Below are positions 7,176-15,340 of a stretch of 48,884 bases of DNA, piece by piece. The notes under the pieces are model-generated. The model had not been told where the DNA came from. It made no database searches and was given only the letters and a program-made list of their open reading frames with translations. How positions within the stretch are numbered: position 1 is the stretch's first letter; the number at the start of each line of letters is the position of its first letter. Source of the DNA: JBDTNQ01 sp039933635 (GTDB lineage: Bacteria > Acidobacteriota > Vicinamibacteria > Vicinamibacterales > SCN-69-37); NCBI GenBank assembly GCA_039933635.1, contig JBDTNQ010000018.1:1-48884 (forward strand), read 5' to 3'. The translations under genes and the position numbers were made by a program.

Positions 7176-8534
7176 CTACGCGGTCCGGCGACGCGCCAGA
7201 ACCGACCCGAAATAGGCGTCCAGGCCCTGCTCGTACGGCCGCGTCTCGAGCGCGCCCGCCGGATTGCGAAGGACGGCTGGGACGGGCGACGCCGGGTCGG
7301 GAGGCATGAGCGTGAACTCGGAGGCATCGGCGAGAAAGGCGTCGACAACGGCGGTGTTCTCTTCCGGCTCCGATGAGCAGGTCGCATAGATCACACGGCC
7401 ACCGGGCCTGACGACCGCGGCGCACGCGCGCAGCATGGCGAGCTGGTCGGCGGCAAAACGCGGGAGATCGGCCGCGCGCCGGGTCCACTTCAGGTCAGGA
7501 TCGCGCCGGACCGTGCCGAGGCCCGAGCAAGGCGCGTCGAGGAGCACGCAGTCGAACGCGGCCGAGAACGGCAGCGCCACGCGGGCATCCAGCCGCACGA
7601 TGGAGACGTCCGGCGCGAGCGGACGGAGCGTGCGCGCCAGCGTTTCGACACGCGTTTGCCGGAAATCCGCGGCGACCAGGCGAGTCGGGGAGTCCCCACG
7701 CTTGAGGTCCGACGCGATGACCAGCGACTTGCCGCCCGGTGACGCGCAGGCGTCGAGCACCCGCTCGCCAGGCCTCGCGTCGGCCAGGCGCGCCACGAGC
7801 TGCGCGCCCTCGTCCTGCACCACGAGTTCGTCGCGCAAATCGGCTGGCACCCGGCCGAGCGATCCGGGCGGCAGCCGAATAGCATCAGGGACGAACGGCG
7901 CAGCCGTTGCCTCGATGGACACGTCAGCCAGGCGTGCCAGCAAAGTCTGGGCGTCGAGGCGGCCAGCCGATCGTACGGTCACGGTGGGAGACGAGTTGTT
8001 GAACTGGCACCACGCTTCGGCCGCGTCGAAGCCCACCCGCGCGATCCACCGGTGCACGAGCCACGCGGGGTGCGACAAGGTGATCGAGAGATACCGCACC
8101 TGCGCGTCAATCCCCGAGGTTGATGGCGGGCGCTTCGGCAGCGAGATGGCGGGCCCGCGCCGGATCATTGTCCGGAGTACGGCGTTCACGAAACCGGACA
8201 GCTTCGGTTGACCGAGCTGCCGAATGGTGTCGACCGATTCGTGCACGATCGCATGCTCGGGAATGCGATCGAGGTGCCGGAGCTGATAGACCGCAAGGCG
8301 AAGGACCGCGAGCGCCGGCGGATCAATCTCGCGCGCGGCACGCTGGCTGGCCGCCGCGATCACGGCGTCCAGCTCGTTGCGCCAGCGGAGTGTCCCGGTG
8401 GCCAATTCCAGGAACAGCGCGCGATCGCGCTCGGGCACCTCGGACCGCCAACGTTCCACCTCCGTCCCAAGCGTCGTCTCGCCCGTTTCGATGGCGAGCA
8501 GCACCTGGGCGGCCGCGGCCCTGACCGTGATCAT
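7176..8534 (-). CDS. rsmB: 16S rRNA (cytosine-967-C5)-methyltransferase
   Basis: A 452-aa SAM-dependent m5C methyltransferase (Sun/Fmu family). The N-terminal NusB-like RNA-binding domain spans about residues 1-140 (with LAVYQL and the HESVD segment). The catalytic domain has SAM motif I LDACASPGGK, motif IV DAPCSG with one conserved Cys, and motif VI YATCSSEPEEN with the nucleophilic Cys. ATG 8534 gives MITVRAAAAQVLL, the normal family N terminus, and overlaps the fmt stop by 4 bases; longer in-frame starts would run into fmt. Confidence 0.93.
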   Translation of the reverse strand: MITVRAAAAQVLLAIETGETTLGTEVERWRSEVPERDRALFLELATGTLRWRNELDAVIAAASQRAAREIDPPALAVLRLAVYQLRHLDRIPEHAIVHESVDTIRQLGQPKLSGFVNAVLRTMIRRGPAISLPKRPPSTSGIDAQVRYLSITLSHPAWLVHRWIARVGFDAAEAWCQFNNSSPTVTVRSAGRLDAQTLLARLADVSIEATAAPFVPDAIRLPPGSLGRVPADLRDELVVQDEGAQLVARLADARPGERVLDACASPGGKSLVIASDLKRGDSPTRLVAADFRQTRVETLARTLRPLAPDVSIVRLDARVALPFSAAFDCVLLDAPCSGLGTVRRDPDLKWTRRAADLPRFAADQLAMLRACAAVVRPGGRVIYATCSSEPEENTAVVDAFLADASEFTLMPPDPASPVPAVLRNPAGALETRPYEQGLDAYFGSVLARRRTA

Positions 8535-9475
8535 GAGGAGACGGGTTCCAGGCGATCCCCCACGGACACGCGATGACCATTGAGGAAATCGCGGACGCGC
8601 ATGGCCGATCGGCCCTCGGGCTGAATGGACAGCAGACGCACGGTTCCCGGATTTGCCGCGATGACGAGGCCGTCCGGCTCCACGCGAGTGACCGTACCCG
8701 GCGCGACAGCCTGGGGCTCGTCCGCCGACGCGACTTGCGACCGTACCAGCAGAACCCGCCGGCCATGGAGATGCGCCGACACCAACGGCCAGGGCTGCAG
8801 GCCCCGAATGTGATTGTGGATGTCGGGTGCAGGCCGATCCCAATTGCACCGGCCTTCGGTTCGGTCAATCCGCGCGGCGTAGGTCACGAGACGTTCATCC
8901 TGCGGCTCTTCATGGATGGGGCCGGCGGCAAGCCGGTCCACGACTTCTGCGAGCAGGAACGCGCCCGCCTTGGCGAGCCGCGGCTCGAGTTCCGCGGTCG
9001 TTTCGTCGGGACCAATCGCCAGGGGCACCTTGGCCAGCATCGGACCGGCGTCCAGCGCGGGCACCACTCGCATGATCGTGACGCCCGTCTCTCCGTCGCC
9101 CGCCAGCACCGCGCGATGAATAGGCGCCGCGCCACGCCACCGCGGCAGGAGAGACGCATGCACGTTGATGAAGCCGAGTGGTGGCACCTCCAACAACGCC
9201 GCCGGCAGAATCCTGCCGTATGCCGCCACGATGGCGAGGTCGACATTCAGCGCCTTGAAGGCTGAAAGGAACTCCTCGGTCTTGATCCGTTCGGGGCGGA
9301 AGACCGTGAGGCCGTTCCGTTCCGCGTGGGCCGCCACGGGACTGGCGGACGTCTTCTGGCCCCGGCCGCGGGGGCGATCCGGCTGGCTCACGACCGCGAC
9401 GACTTCATGCCTCGTCTCGAGGGCGGCCAGCGAGGGAACGGCGAAGTCGGGTGTGCCGAAGAAGGCGAGTCGCAC
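8531..9475 (-). CDS. fmt: methionyl-tRNA formyltransferase
   Basis: Formylates initiator Met-tRNA using 10-formyl-tetrahydrofolate. The enzyme (about 314 aa) begins MRLAFFGTPDFAVPSL if translation starts at GTG 9475, 6 bases after the def stop. GTG 9484, which overlaps the def stop as GTGA, is an alternative that adds three residues. Catalytic motifs are present: the folate loop SLLPRWRGAAPI preceded by NVHA, then DAGPML with the active-site Asp, and the C-terminal OB-like domain beginning YAARIDRTEG. It is partnered with def in protein N-terminal maturation. Confidence 0.94.
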   Translation of the reverse strand: MRLAFFGTPDFAVPSLAALETRHEVVAVVSQPDRPRGRGQKTSASPVAAHAERNGLTVFRPERIKTEEFLSAFKALNVDLAIVAAYGRILPAALLEVPPLGFINVHASLLPRWRGAAPIHRAVLAGDGETGVTIMRVVPALDAGPMLAKVPLAIGPDETTAELEPRLAKAGAFLLAEVVDRLAAGPIHEEPQDERLVTYAARIDRTEGRCNWDRPAPDIHNHIRGLQPWPLVSAHLHGRRVLLVRSQVASADEPQAVAPGTVTRVEPDGLVIAANPGTVRLLSIQPEGRSAMRVRDFLNGHRVSVGDRLEPVSS

Positions 9476-9480
9476 GACGC

Positions 9481-9990
9481 TCACCACTTCCCGGCGCGAT
9501 CGAGTTTGCGAATCTTCCGGACGATGAGGTCGCGCTTGATGCCGCGGAGGCGATCGAGGAAGAGGTGGCCGTCGAGGTGATCGAGTTCGTGCTGAAGGGC
9601 CCGCGCCAGCAGGGCCGTGCCCTCGATCGTCTGCGGCTTGCCGTGGCGATCGAAGCCCCGCACCACGGCGCGGGCCGGCCGAGGCACGGTGGCGGTGAAG
9701 CCCGGCACGCTGAGGCATCCCTCTTCTTCGAGTTGCATGCCCTCGCGCTCCACGAACTCGGGGTTGACGATCGCGATGAGTTCGCCCCCGCGCTTGCCCA
9801 CGCTGAGGTCGATGACGCAAACGCGCAGCGGTACGCCGATTTGCGGAGCCGCCAGACCAATGCCCGGCGCGGCATACATCACCGCCACCATGTCATCCAT
9901 CAAGCGCCCCAGCTCATCGTTGAACTCCGTGACCGGTCGGGCCGGCGTATGAAGGCCGGGGGCACCGTATTTCACGAGCGGCCGAAGCAT
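9481..9990 (-). CDS. def: peptide deformylase
   Basis: Removes the formyl group from nascent peptides. The 169-aa metalloenzyme has the three family motifs: GIGLAAPQIG (about residues 43-52), EGCLSVPG (metal Cys) and QHELDHLDG (HExxH, metal His residues and catalytic Glu). The start ATG 9990 overlaps the aroC stop by one base (TGATG), giving MLRPLVKYGAP. In-frame upstream starts would lie inside aroC and are rejected. Confidence 0.96.
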   Translation of the reverse strand: MLRPLVKYGAPGLHTPARPVTEFNDELGRLMDDMVAVMYAAPGIGLAAPQIGVPLRVCVIDLSVGKRGGELIAIVNPEFVEREGMQLEEEGCLSVPGFTATVPRPARAVVRGFDRHGKPQTIEGTALLARALQHELDHLDGHLFLDRLRGIKRDLIVRKIRKLDRAGKW

Positions 9991-11210
9991 CAGAGTGAGT
10001 CCGAGAGGGGCCCCAGCCGGGCGTCGAGCGTGGACGCGTAGTGGCGCCGCGCGGTGTCGATTTCGGACAACGTATCGCCGCCGAACTTTTCGAGCACGGC
10101 GTCGGCGAGGACCAGGCACAGCATCGCTTCGCCCACGACGGCGGCCGCCGGCACCGCGCACACGTCGCTGCGCTCGATGGCCGCGGGGGATTCGGTCATG
10201 GTCTTCATGTCGATCGACCGCAGGGGTTTCATCAGCGTCGAGATGGGTTTCATCCAGACGGTGACGCGGATGTCTTCGCCATTCGTGACCCCACCCTCCA
10301 GACCGCCGGCCCCGTTGGTCGGGCGCACGATGCCGGGCACCGTGCCTGATGGCTGACCACTGGCGACGAGAATCTCGTCGTGAACCTTTGAGCCGGGCAG
10401 CTGACCGACGGCGGGTCCCAGCCCGATGCCGACGGCCTTGATGGCCTGAATCGACATCAACGCCTGAGCGATCTTGCCGTCGAGCTTGCGGTCCCACTGG
10501 ACGTGACTGCCAAGTCCAGCCGGCACACCGTGTGCAATGACCTCAAAGGCGCCGCCGACGGTGTCTCCCGCCTCCTTCGCCTCATCGATCACTTTCCGCA
10601 TCTCCCGTCCCACCCCCTCCTCCACACACCTCACATCGTCATCCTCCGGCAACCCGATGACTTGATCGAAGGTGACGCTGGCGGGTGCGGCGAGCCCCGC
10701 GCCTCCAATCATCGTGACGTGGCTGGTGACGACGATGCCGAGGTGTTTGAGGAGGGTGCGGGCGACGGCGCCGGCGGCGACGCGAGCGGCGGTTTCGCGG
10801 GCGCTGGCGCGTTCCAGGATGTCGCGGAGATCCTCACGACCGTATTTCAGGCCGGCGGAAAGGTCCGCGTGGCCCGGGCGCGGACGGGTGACGGCGGCGC
10901 GGCGGGCGCCCGGCAGCGCTTCGTCGGGCGTCGCGTCGATGCTCATCGTGTGCTGCCAGTTGGTCCAGTCCTTGTTGCGGATCTGAAGGGCGATCGGACT
11001 GCCAAGCGTCTGGCCTCGGCGCACGCCTGAGAGAATTTCGGCGCGATCCTGTTCGATGGCCATGCGCCGCCCGCGTCCATAGCCGAGCTGGCGCCGGGCC
11101 AGATCAGGGGAGAGATCGGCCGGTCCGAGCGGCAGACCCGCGGGCACGCCGTCGATGATCACTGTGAGCGCTTGCCCGTGCGATTCGCCAGATGTCAGAA
11201 AACGAAGCAT
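9990..11210 (-). CDS. aroC: chorismate synthase
   Basis: Converts 5-enolpyruvylshikimate 3-phosphate to chorismate using reduced FMN, the last step of the common aromatic pathway. The 406-aa protein has the signatures LTSGESHG (residues 5-12), YGRGRRM, the RPGHADL segment that carries a catalytic His, and RSDVCAVPAAAVV near the C terminus. ATG 11210 (MLRFLTSGES) is the family's start. It heads the def-fmt-rsmB-rpe-bamD operon rather than lying with the aromatic operon 11 kb away, and is divergent from the sigma-54 regulator. Confidence 0.96.
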   Translation of the reverse strand: MLRFLTSGESHGQALTVIIDGVPAGLPLGPADLSPDLARRQLGYGRGRRMAIEQDRAEILSGVRRGQTLGSPIALQIRNKDWTNWQHTMSIDATPDEALPGARRAAVTRPRPGHADLSAGLKYGREDLRDILERASARETAARVAAGAVARTLLKHLGIVVTSHVTMIGGAGLAAPASVTFDQVIGLPEDDDVRCVEEGVGREMRKVIDEAKEAGDTVGGAFEVIAHGVPAGLGSHVQWDRKLDGKIAQALMSIQAIKAVGIGLGPAVGQLPGSKVHDEILVASGQPSGTVPGIVRPTNGAGGLEGGVTNGEDIRVTVWMKPISTLMKPLRSIDMKTMTESPAAIERSDVCAVPAAAVVGEAMLCLVLADAVLEKFGGDTLSEIDTARRHYASTLDARLGPLSDSL

Positions 11211-11307
11211 CACCGGGCATTCTATCGAACTTTCTGCAATGCCCCAGGAGGTGGGGCCGCGTTTTGGGCCCTGGAATCGGGCCTCTGTCTTGCAATGTCG
11301 ATGCGCG

Positions 11308-13596
11308 ATGGCGAGGTGCGCGGACGATCCGTTCATCCGGCGTCTCGTGGCCGAGCTCGCGCGGCCACGAGTCCGCACCACCTACTGCCGGATCGTGGCG
11401 CGTTCGCCCGGCGACGCGAGTGGGGCGGTGCGCACCGTGAGGGAGTGGGCCGCGCTTCACGACGAGGCGGTGATTCGACCGGGTTCTTCGCCCCCGCGGG
11501 AGGCCGACCTCCACCGGCATCTCATCCTCCTGCTGCTGGGCGACCCTGATCGTTCAGCGCTCGAGACGTGGTTGAGTCGGGCTGCGGCGACGAGCCCACG
11601 CGCGCATCTGGTCCTCGATCTCGACATCGAGGCGTTGGCCCGTCCTCGAGCATGCCGATCCGGTCCGGGGTGCGTTGATGCGGCCGACGTGATGCGGCTG
11701 ATCGAGGCTGGTGAGTTCATCCGCGCCGATGCCTGGATCGCCACTCACGAAGTCCTGGCTCGCGCGGCGCAGGAGCCTGAGGCAGAGGATGTGCGAGTCG
11801 CGAAAGGCTGGTTGCGCTTCTGGCAGGGCCGCTTCGAGGAGGCCCTTGCTGGCGTTCCGTCGGCCTCGACGAGTTCGGATGGCGTGCTGCTGCGGGCGAT
11901 GGTGGCGTGGGCCTGTGGCCAGCGCGATCTTGCGATCACGCGGCTACTGCGTGCTCGAGGCGACGGGCGCCTGGCGCTTCTCGTGGGCGCCGAGCGCGCA
12001 CTGGCGGGCGGCGATCGGGTATCAGCCGTGCGTATGTTGGGGCCGCCCGCGGGCGACGCGCACAGGACGTGGTTATGTCGGACGCTGGCGGATCGCGTGC
12101 GAGCCAGGGCGAGCGGGAACGCGCGTGTGTTGTCCGCGTCGAATCGAGACCTGGCGGCACGACGGGCGTATGGACTCGGGCGCTGGGGTCTCGGGAGGCC
12201 ATCAATGTATCTGATGCACGCGCTGGAGTCTCTCCTCACTCGTGTCAACGACTGCGACGACGAGAGAGCGGGGCTTGTCGCGGTTTGTGGATGGGCGCGT
12301 GAACATGCCGGGGCCGACGCGGCGGTGGTCATTGCGGGAGACGATGGCGGAATGTTGGCGGGGGAGGGGTGGCGACGGGACGGCCTGACCGCCGAGGAGC
12401 GGCGGGCGATCACGCGTGCGGGTGCGCCGCTCACCTTGCGGCGCGCCGACGGTCTGGTCGTCTCCGCCCCCGTGCGGTACGGTGGCGCGCGCATTGCGGC
12501 CATGGTCCTGATGGGGCCACCGGAACGGCAGGAGACGATGGCTGAAGCGGCGGGGGCTGTGGCTGCGGTGTCCGCGTCCGCGGTGCGCGCGCGATTGACG
12601 AGTCTGGCCATCAGCGGCAACGGCGAGGCGCTGGCCCGGGACATCCTCGGGCGCAGTCCCGCGATGCAGTCGGTGCGCGAGGCCATTGCGCGGGCAGCGG
12701 TGACGCCGTTCCCCGTGCTGATCGAAGGTGAGAGCGGCACGGGGAAGGAGCTTGCGGCGCGCGCGCTGCATCGGCTGAGCCCTCGGCGCGATCGCCGTCT
12801 CGCGGCGCTCAATTGTGCGGCGTTGTCGGATGAGCTGGCCGAGGCCGAGCTGTTCGGGCATGCGCGTGGAGCGTTCACGGGTGCAGTTGCGGCGCGCGCT
12901 GGGCTGTTCGAGGACGCGCATGGGGGCACGTTGTTCCTGGACGAGGTCGGTGAGCTGTCTCCTCGCGCCCAGGCGAAGCTTCTGCGGACGTTGCAGGAGC
13001 GCGAGGTCCGCCGCCTCGGCGAGAACGCTTCACGGGCTGTCGACGTCCGCGTCGTGGCGGCGACGAATCGGTCACTGCCGGAGATGGCCGCGGCTGGCGG
13101 ATTTCGCGATGACCTGTTGTTCCGGCTGGCGGTGATTCGACTGCGGCTTCCGCCGCTTCGCGAGCGGACCGAGGACATCCCCACCCTGGCTCACGTCTTC
13201 TGGCGCGCAATGATGGCGGAGGCCAACAAGCGGGCCGTGCTCGGCGCGGATGCCGTGGCCCGTCTCGTGTGTCATCGCTGGCCTGGCAACGTGCGCGAAC
13301 TGCAGAACGTCATCGCGGGGCTTATTGTGCTGGCGCCGGGGCGGGGCCGGGTTGGGGCACGTCACGTCGAGCACGTACTCGCGGCTTCCGGCGCGCGGCC
13401 GATTGAGCCGCCGGTATCGCTGGCGTGCGCGCGGCGGCAGGCGGAGCGGCGGACCATTGCCGCGGCGCTGGCGCGGCATCGTGGGCGGCGGGCTGCGGCG
13501 GCGCGCGAACTCGGCGTTACGCGCCAAGGGCTGTCCAAGGCGGTCCGCCGGCTGCACCTGTTACCGGGTGGGGGTGTCAGTGAGGGAGTTGCCTGA
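11308..13596 (+). CDS. sigma-54-dependent transcriptional activator
   Basis: An enhancer-binding protein of about 762 aa. The AAA+ domain near the C-terminal half contains Walker A GESGTGKE, the sigma-54 contact loop GAFTGA, Walker B GGTLFLDEVGEL and the sensor RVVAATNR. A Fis-type helix-turn-helix ends the protein (AAAARELGVTRQGLSKAVRR). The roughly 470-residue N-terminal part has no receiver-domain Asp pocket; its middle (about 350-450) looks GAF-like, and the first 300 residues are Ala/Arg-rich helices of TPR-like character. The signal is therefore unlikely to be simple phosphorylation. ATG 11308 is preferred; an in-frame ATG at 11239 is possible. The next gene starts 17 bases downstream. 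Confidence 0.88.
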   Translation: MARCADDPFIRRLVAELARPRVRTTYCRIVARSPGDASGAVRTVREWAALHDEAVIRPGSSPPREADLHRHLILLLLGDPDRSALETWLSRAAATSPRAHLVLDLDIEALARPRACRSGPGCVDAADVMRLIEAGEFIRADAWIATHEVLARAAQEPEAEDVRVAKGWLRFWQGRFEEALAGVPSASTSSDGVLLRAMVAWACGQRDLAITRLLRARGDGRLALLVGAERALAGGDRVSAVRMLGPPAGDAHRTWLCRTLADRVRARASGNARVLSASNRDLAARRAYGLGRWGLGRPSMYLMHALESLLTRVNDCDDERAGLVAVCGWAREHAGADAAVVIAGDDGGMLAGEGWRRDGLTAEERRAITRAGAPLTLRRADGLVVSAPVRYGGARIAAMVLMGPPERQETMAEAAGAVAAVSASAVRARLTSLAISGNGEALARDILGRSPAMQSVREAIARAAVTPFPVLIEGESGTGKELAARALHRLSPRRDRRLAALNCAALSDELAEAELFGHARGAFTGAVAARAGLFEDAHGGTLFLDEVGELSPRAQAKLLRTLQEREVRRLGENASRAVDVRVVAATNRSLPEMAAAGGFRDDLLFRLAVIRLRLPPLRERTEDIPTLAHVFWRAMMAEANKRAVLGADAVARLVCHRWPGNVRELQNVIAGLIVLAPGRGRVGARHVEHVLAASGARPIEPPVSLACARRQAERRTIAAALARHRGRRAAAARELGVTRQGLSKAVRRLHLLPGGGVSEGVA

Positions 13597-13613
13597 CAAC
13601 GAGCGTTGCGGCG

Positions 13614-14549
13614 ATGATGCCGACGAGCATGGGCGCGTTTCTGCTGCGGCGCGTGGCGCTGACGATTCCGGTGTTGATTGGCGTGGCGACGCTGGTCTTC
13701 GCCCTGATTCATCTCGTGCCGGGCGATCCAGCGCAGGCGATGCTCGGCGATGCCGCGGCGCCGAGCGACGTCGCTGAACTACGCATCAAGCTTGGTCTCG
13801 ATCGTCCGTTGCTCGTCCAATACGAGCGTTACATGGCCGGACTCGTGCGCGGCGACCTCGGCACCTCGTTCCGTTACGGCACGCCCGTACGCCGTGAGAT
13901 TGCCCAGCGGATGGGTCGGACGACCGAGCTGGCGCTGACGGCGATGCTCGTGGCGGTGGTCATTGCTATCCCGCTTGGGGTCATTGCCGCCCTCTTTCGA
14001 GGGACGGTAGTCGATCACGCGGCGACGACGGCGTCGCTGCTTGGAATGGCGATGCCGAATTTCTGGTTGGGGCCGGCGCTGGCGCTGGTGTTTGCAGCGG
14101 AGCTCGGGTGGTTGCCTGTTTCCGGATCGGGGACGTGGGCGCATCTCGTGCTCCCATCGCTGACCCTGGGGGCCGCGTTGGCGGCGATCACCGCGCGGAT
14201 GACGCGGGCGAGTCTCGGTGACGAGTTGCGTGAACTCTACGTGTTGGCGGCGCGCGCACGGGGGCTGTCGCGGACGCGAGCGGTCGTGGCCCATGCGTTC
14301 CGCAACAGCCTTATTCCCGTGGTGACCATTCTTGGGTTGCAGTTGGGCGCCGTGCTCACCGGCACCATCATTACGGAGACGATCTTCGCGTGGCCGGGCG
14401 TGGGACGTCTGCTCATTCAGGCGATCAACTTCCGCGACTACCCGCTCGTGCAGGGCTGCATCCTCCTGATTTCGGTCACCTACGTCACGATGAACCTGCT
14501 CGTGGACGTGGTGTATGCGTGGCTCGATCCGAGAATCCGGTATCAGTGA
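13614..14549 (+). CDS. ABC transporter permease, DppB/OppB family
   Basis: An inner-membrane permease (311 aa) for a peptide, nickel or related substrate. The N terminus FLLRRVALTIPVLIGVATLV is the classic DppB opening helix. HLVPGDPA and the D-R-P-L-x-x-Q-Y segment follow, and the cytoplasmic EAA loop is at about residues 205-225 (ARARGLSRTRAVVAHAFRNS). Six membrane segments are visible. ATG 13614, 13617 or 13629 could each be the start. Its partner permease overlaps its stop by one base. No ATPase or binding-protein gene is nearby, so these must come from elsewhere. Confidence 0.9.
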   Translation: MMPTSMGAFLLRRVALTIPVLIGVATLVFALIHLVPGDPAQAMLGDAAAPSDVAELRIKLGLDRPLLVQYERYMAGLVRGDLGTSFRYGTPVRREIAQRMGRTTELALTAMLVAVVIAIPLGVIAALFRGTVVDHAATTASLLGMAMPNFWLGPALALVFAAELGWLPVSGSGTWAHLVLPSLTLGAALAAITARMTRASLGDELRELYVLAARARGLSRTRAVVAHAFRNSLIPVVTILGLQLGAVLTGTIITETIFAWPGVGRLLIQAINFRDYPLVQGCILLISVTYVTMNLLVDVVYAWLDPRIRYQ

Positions 14550-15340
14550 TGCGGAAGATTGGCCTTTGGATTGTCGTGCTGATGGTTGGCGCCGCGGTGG
14601 CGGGGCCCTGGCTGCTACCGGTCGATCCGTCGGTGCAGGATCTGCCCCGGCGGCTGATGGGACCGACATGGGGGCATCCCTTCGGGCTCGACGAGCTGGG
14701 CCGCGACGTGTTGGCGCGGCTGCTCTCGGGCGCGCGCGTCTCATTGCTCGTCGGACTGTTCGTCGTGTCGATTTCGTCGACGGTGGGCGTGGTGGTCGGC
14801 TCGGTCGCCGGTTACGCAGGCGGCTGGGTGGATGAAGTCTTCGGCCGGTTGATGGATGTGCTCCTCGCGTTCCCGGGCATCCTGCTGGCCATTGCGCTGG
14901 TGGCGGTGCTCGGACCCAGCCTGACCAACGTGGTGCTGGCGCTCGCGTCGATTGGCTGGGTAGGCTACGCGCGGCTCGTGCGCGGTCAAGTACTGAAGAT
15001 CCGCGAACTCGAATACGTGCAGGCGGCGCGTGCGCTTGGGGCGACGACGCCCGCGATCCTCATGCGCCACGTCATTCCCGGCACTATCTCCGCCGTCACG
15101 GTGCAGGCCACGCTCGGCATGGCGGGGGCGATCATCGCTGAGGCCTCGCTCAGTTTTCTGGGGTTGGGCGTCCAGCCCCCCACGCCCAGTTGGGGCACGA
15201 TGCTCGACGCCGGCCGCGCCCACCTCCTCGATGCGCCGCATTTGACGATGTTTCCGGGGGTCGCGATTGCGCTGCTGGTGCTGGGGTTCAATCTGGCAGG
15301 GGAGTCGTTGCGGGAGCGACTGGACCCGCGCGCTATTTGA
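14549..15340 (+). CDS. ABC transporter permease, DppC/OppC family
   Basis: The second permease subunit (263 aa), paired with the DppB-like gene through a TGATG overlap. The FGLDELGRDVLARLLSGARV segment is the family hallmark just before the first transmembrane core. The EAA loop VQAARALGATTPAILMRHVI precedes the sixth helix, followed by the family C-terminal motif EASLSFLGLG with PTPSWG. Its stop codon region overlaps the end of the convergent TPR gene by 8 bases. The substrate is unknown. Confidence 0.91.
   Translation: MRKIGLWIVVLMVGAAVAGPWLLPVDPSVQDLPRRLMGPTWGHPFGLDELGRDVLARLLSGARVSLLVGLFVVSISSTVGVVVGSVAGYAGGWVDEVFGRLMDVLLAFPGILLAIALVAVLGPSLTNVVLALASIGWVGYARLVRGQVLKIRELEYVQAARALGATTPAILMRHVIPGTISAVTVQATLGMAGAIIAEASLSFLGLGVQPPTPSWGTMLDAGRAHLLDAPHLTMFPGVAIALLVLGFNLAGESLRERLDPRAI

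Noticed and set aside
6344..7387. N-terminal extension of the PASTA protein to 7387
   Set aside because: The extra 102 residues are Arg/Ser/Pro-rich, overlap rsmB and contain no kinase motif; ATG 7081 has a good ribosome site and begins a signal anchor.
13580..13612. Sigma-54 promoter (TGAC...TTGC) before the DppB-like gene
   Set aside because: The -24 GG is replaced by GA and the spacing to TTGC is one base too long; it also lies over the end of the activator gene.
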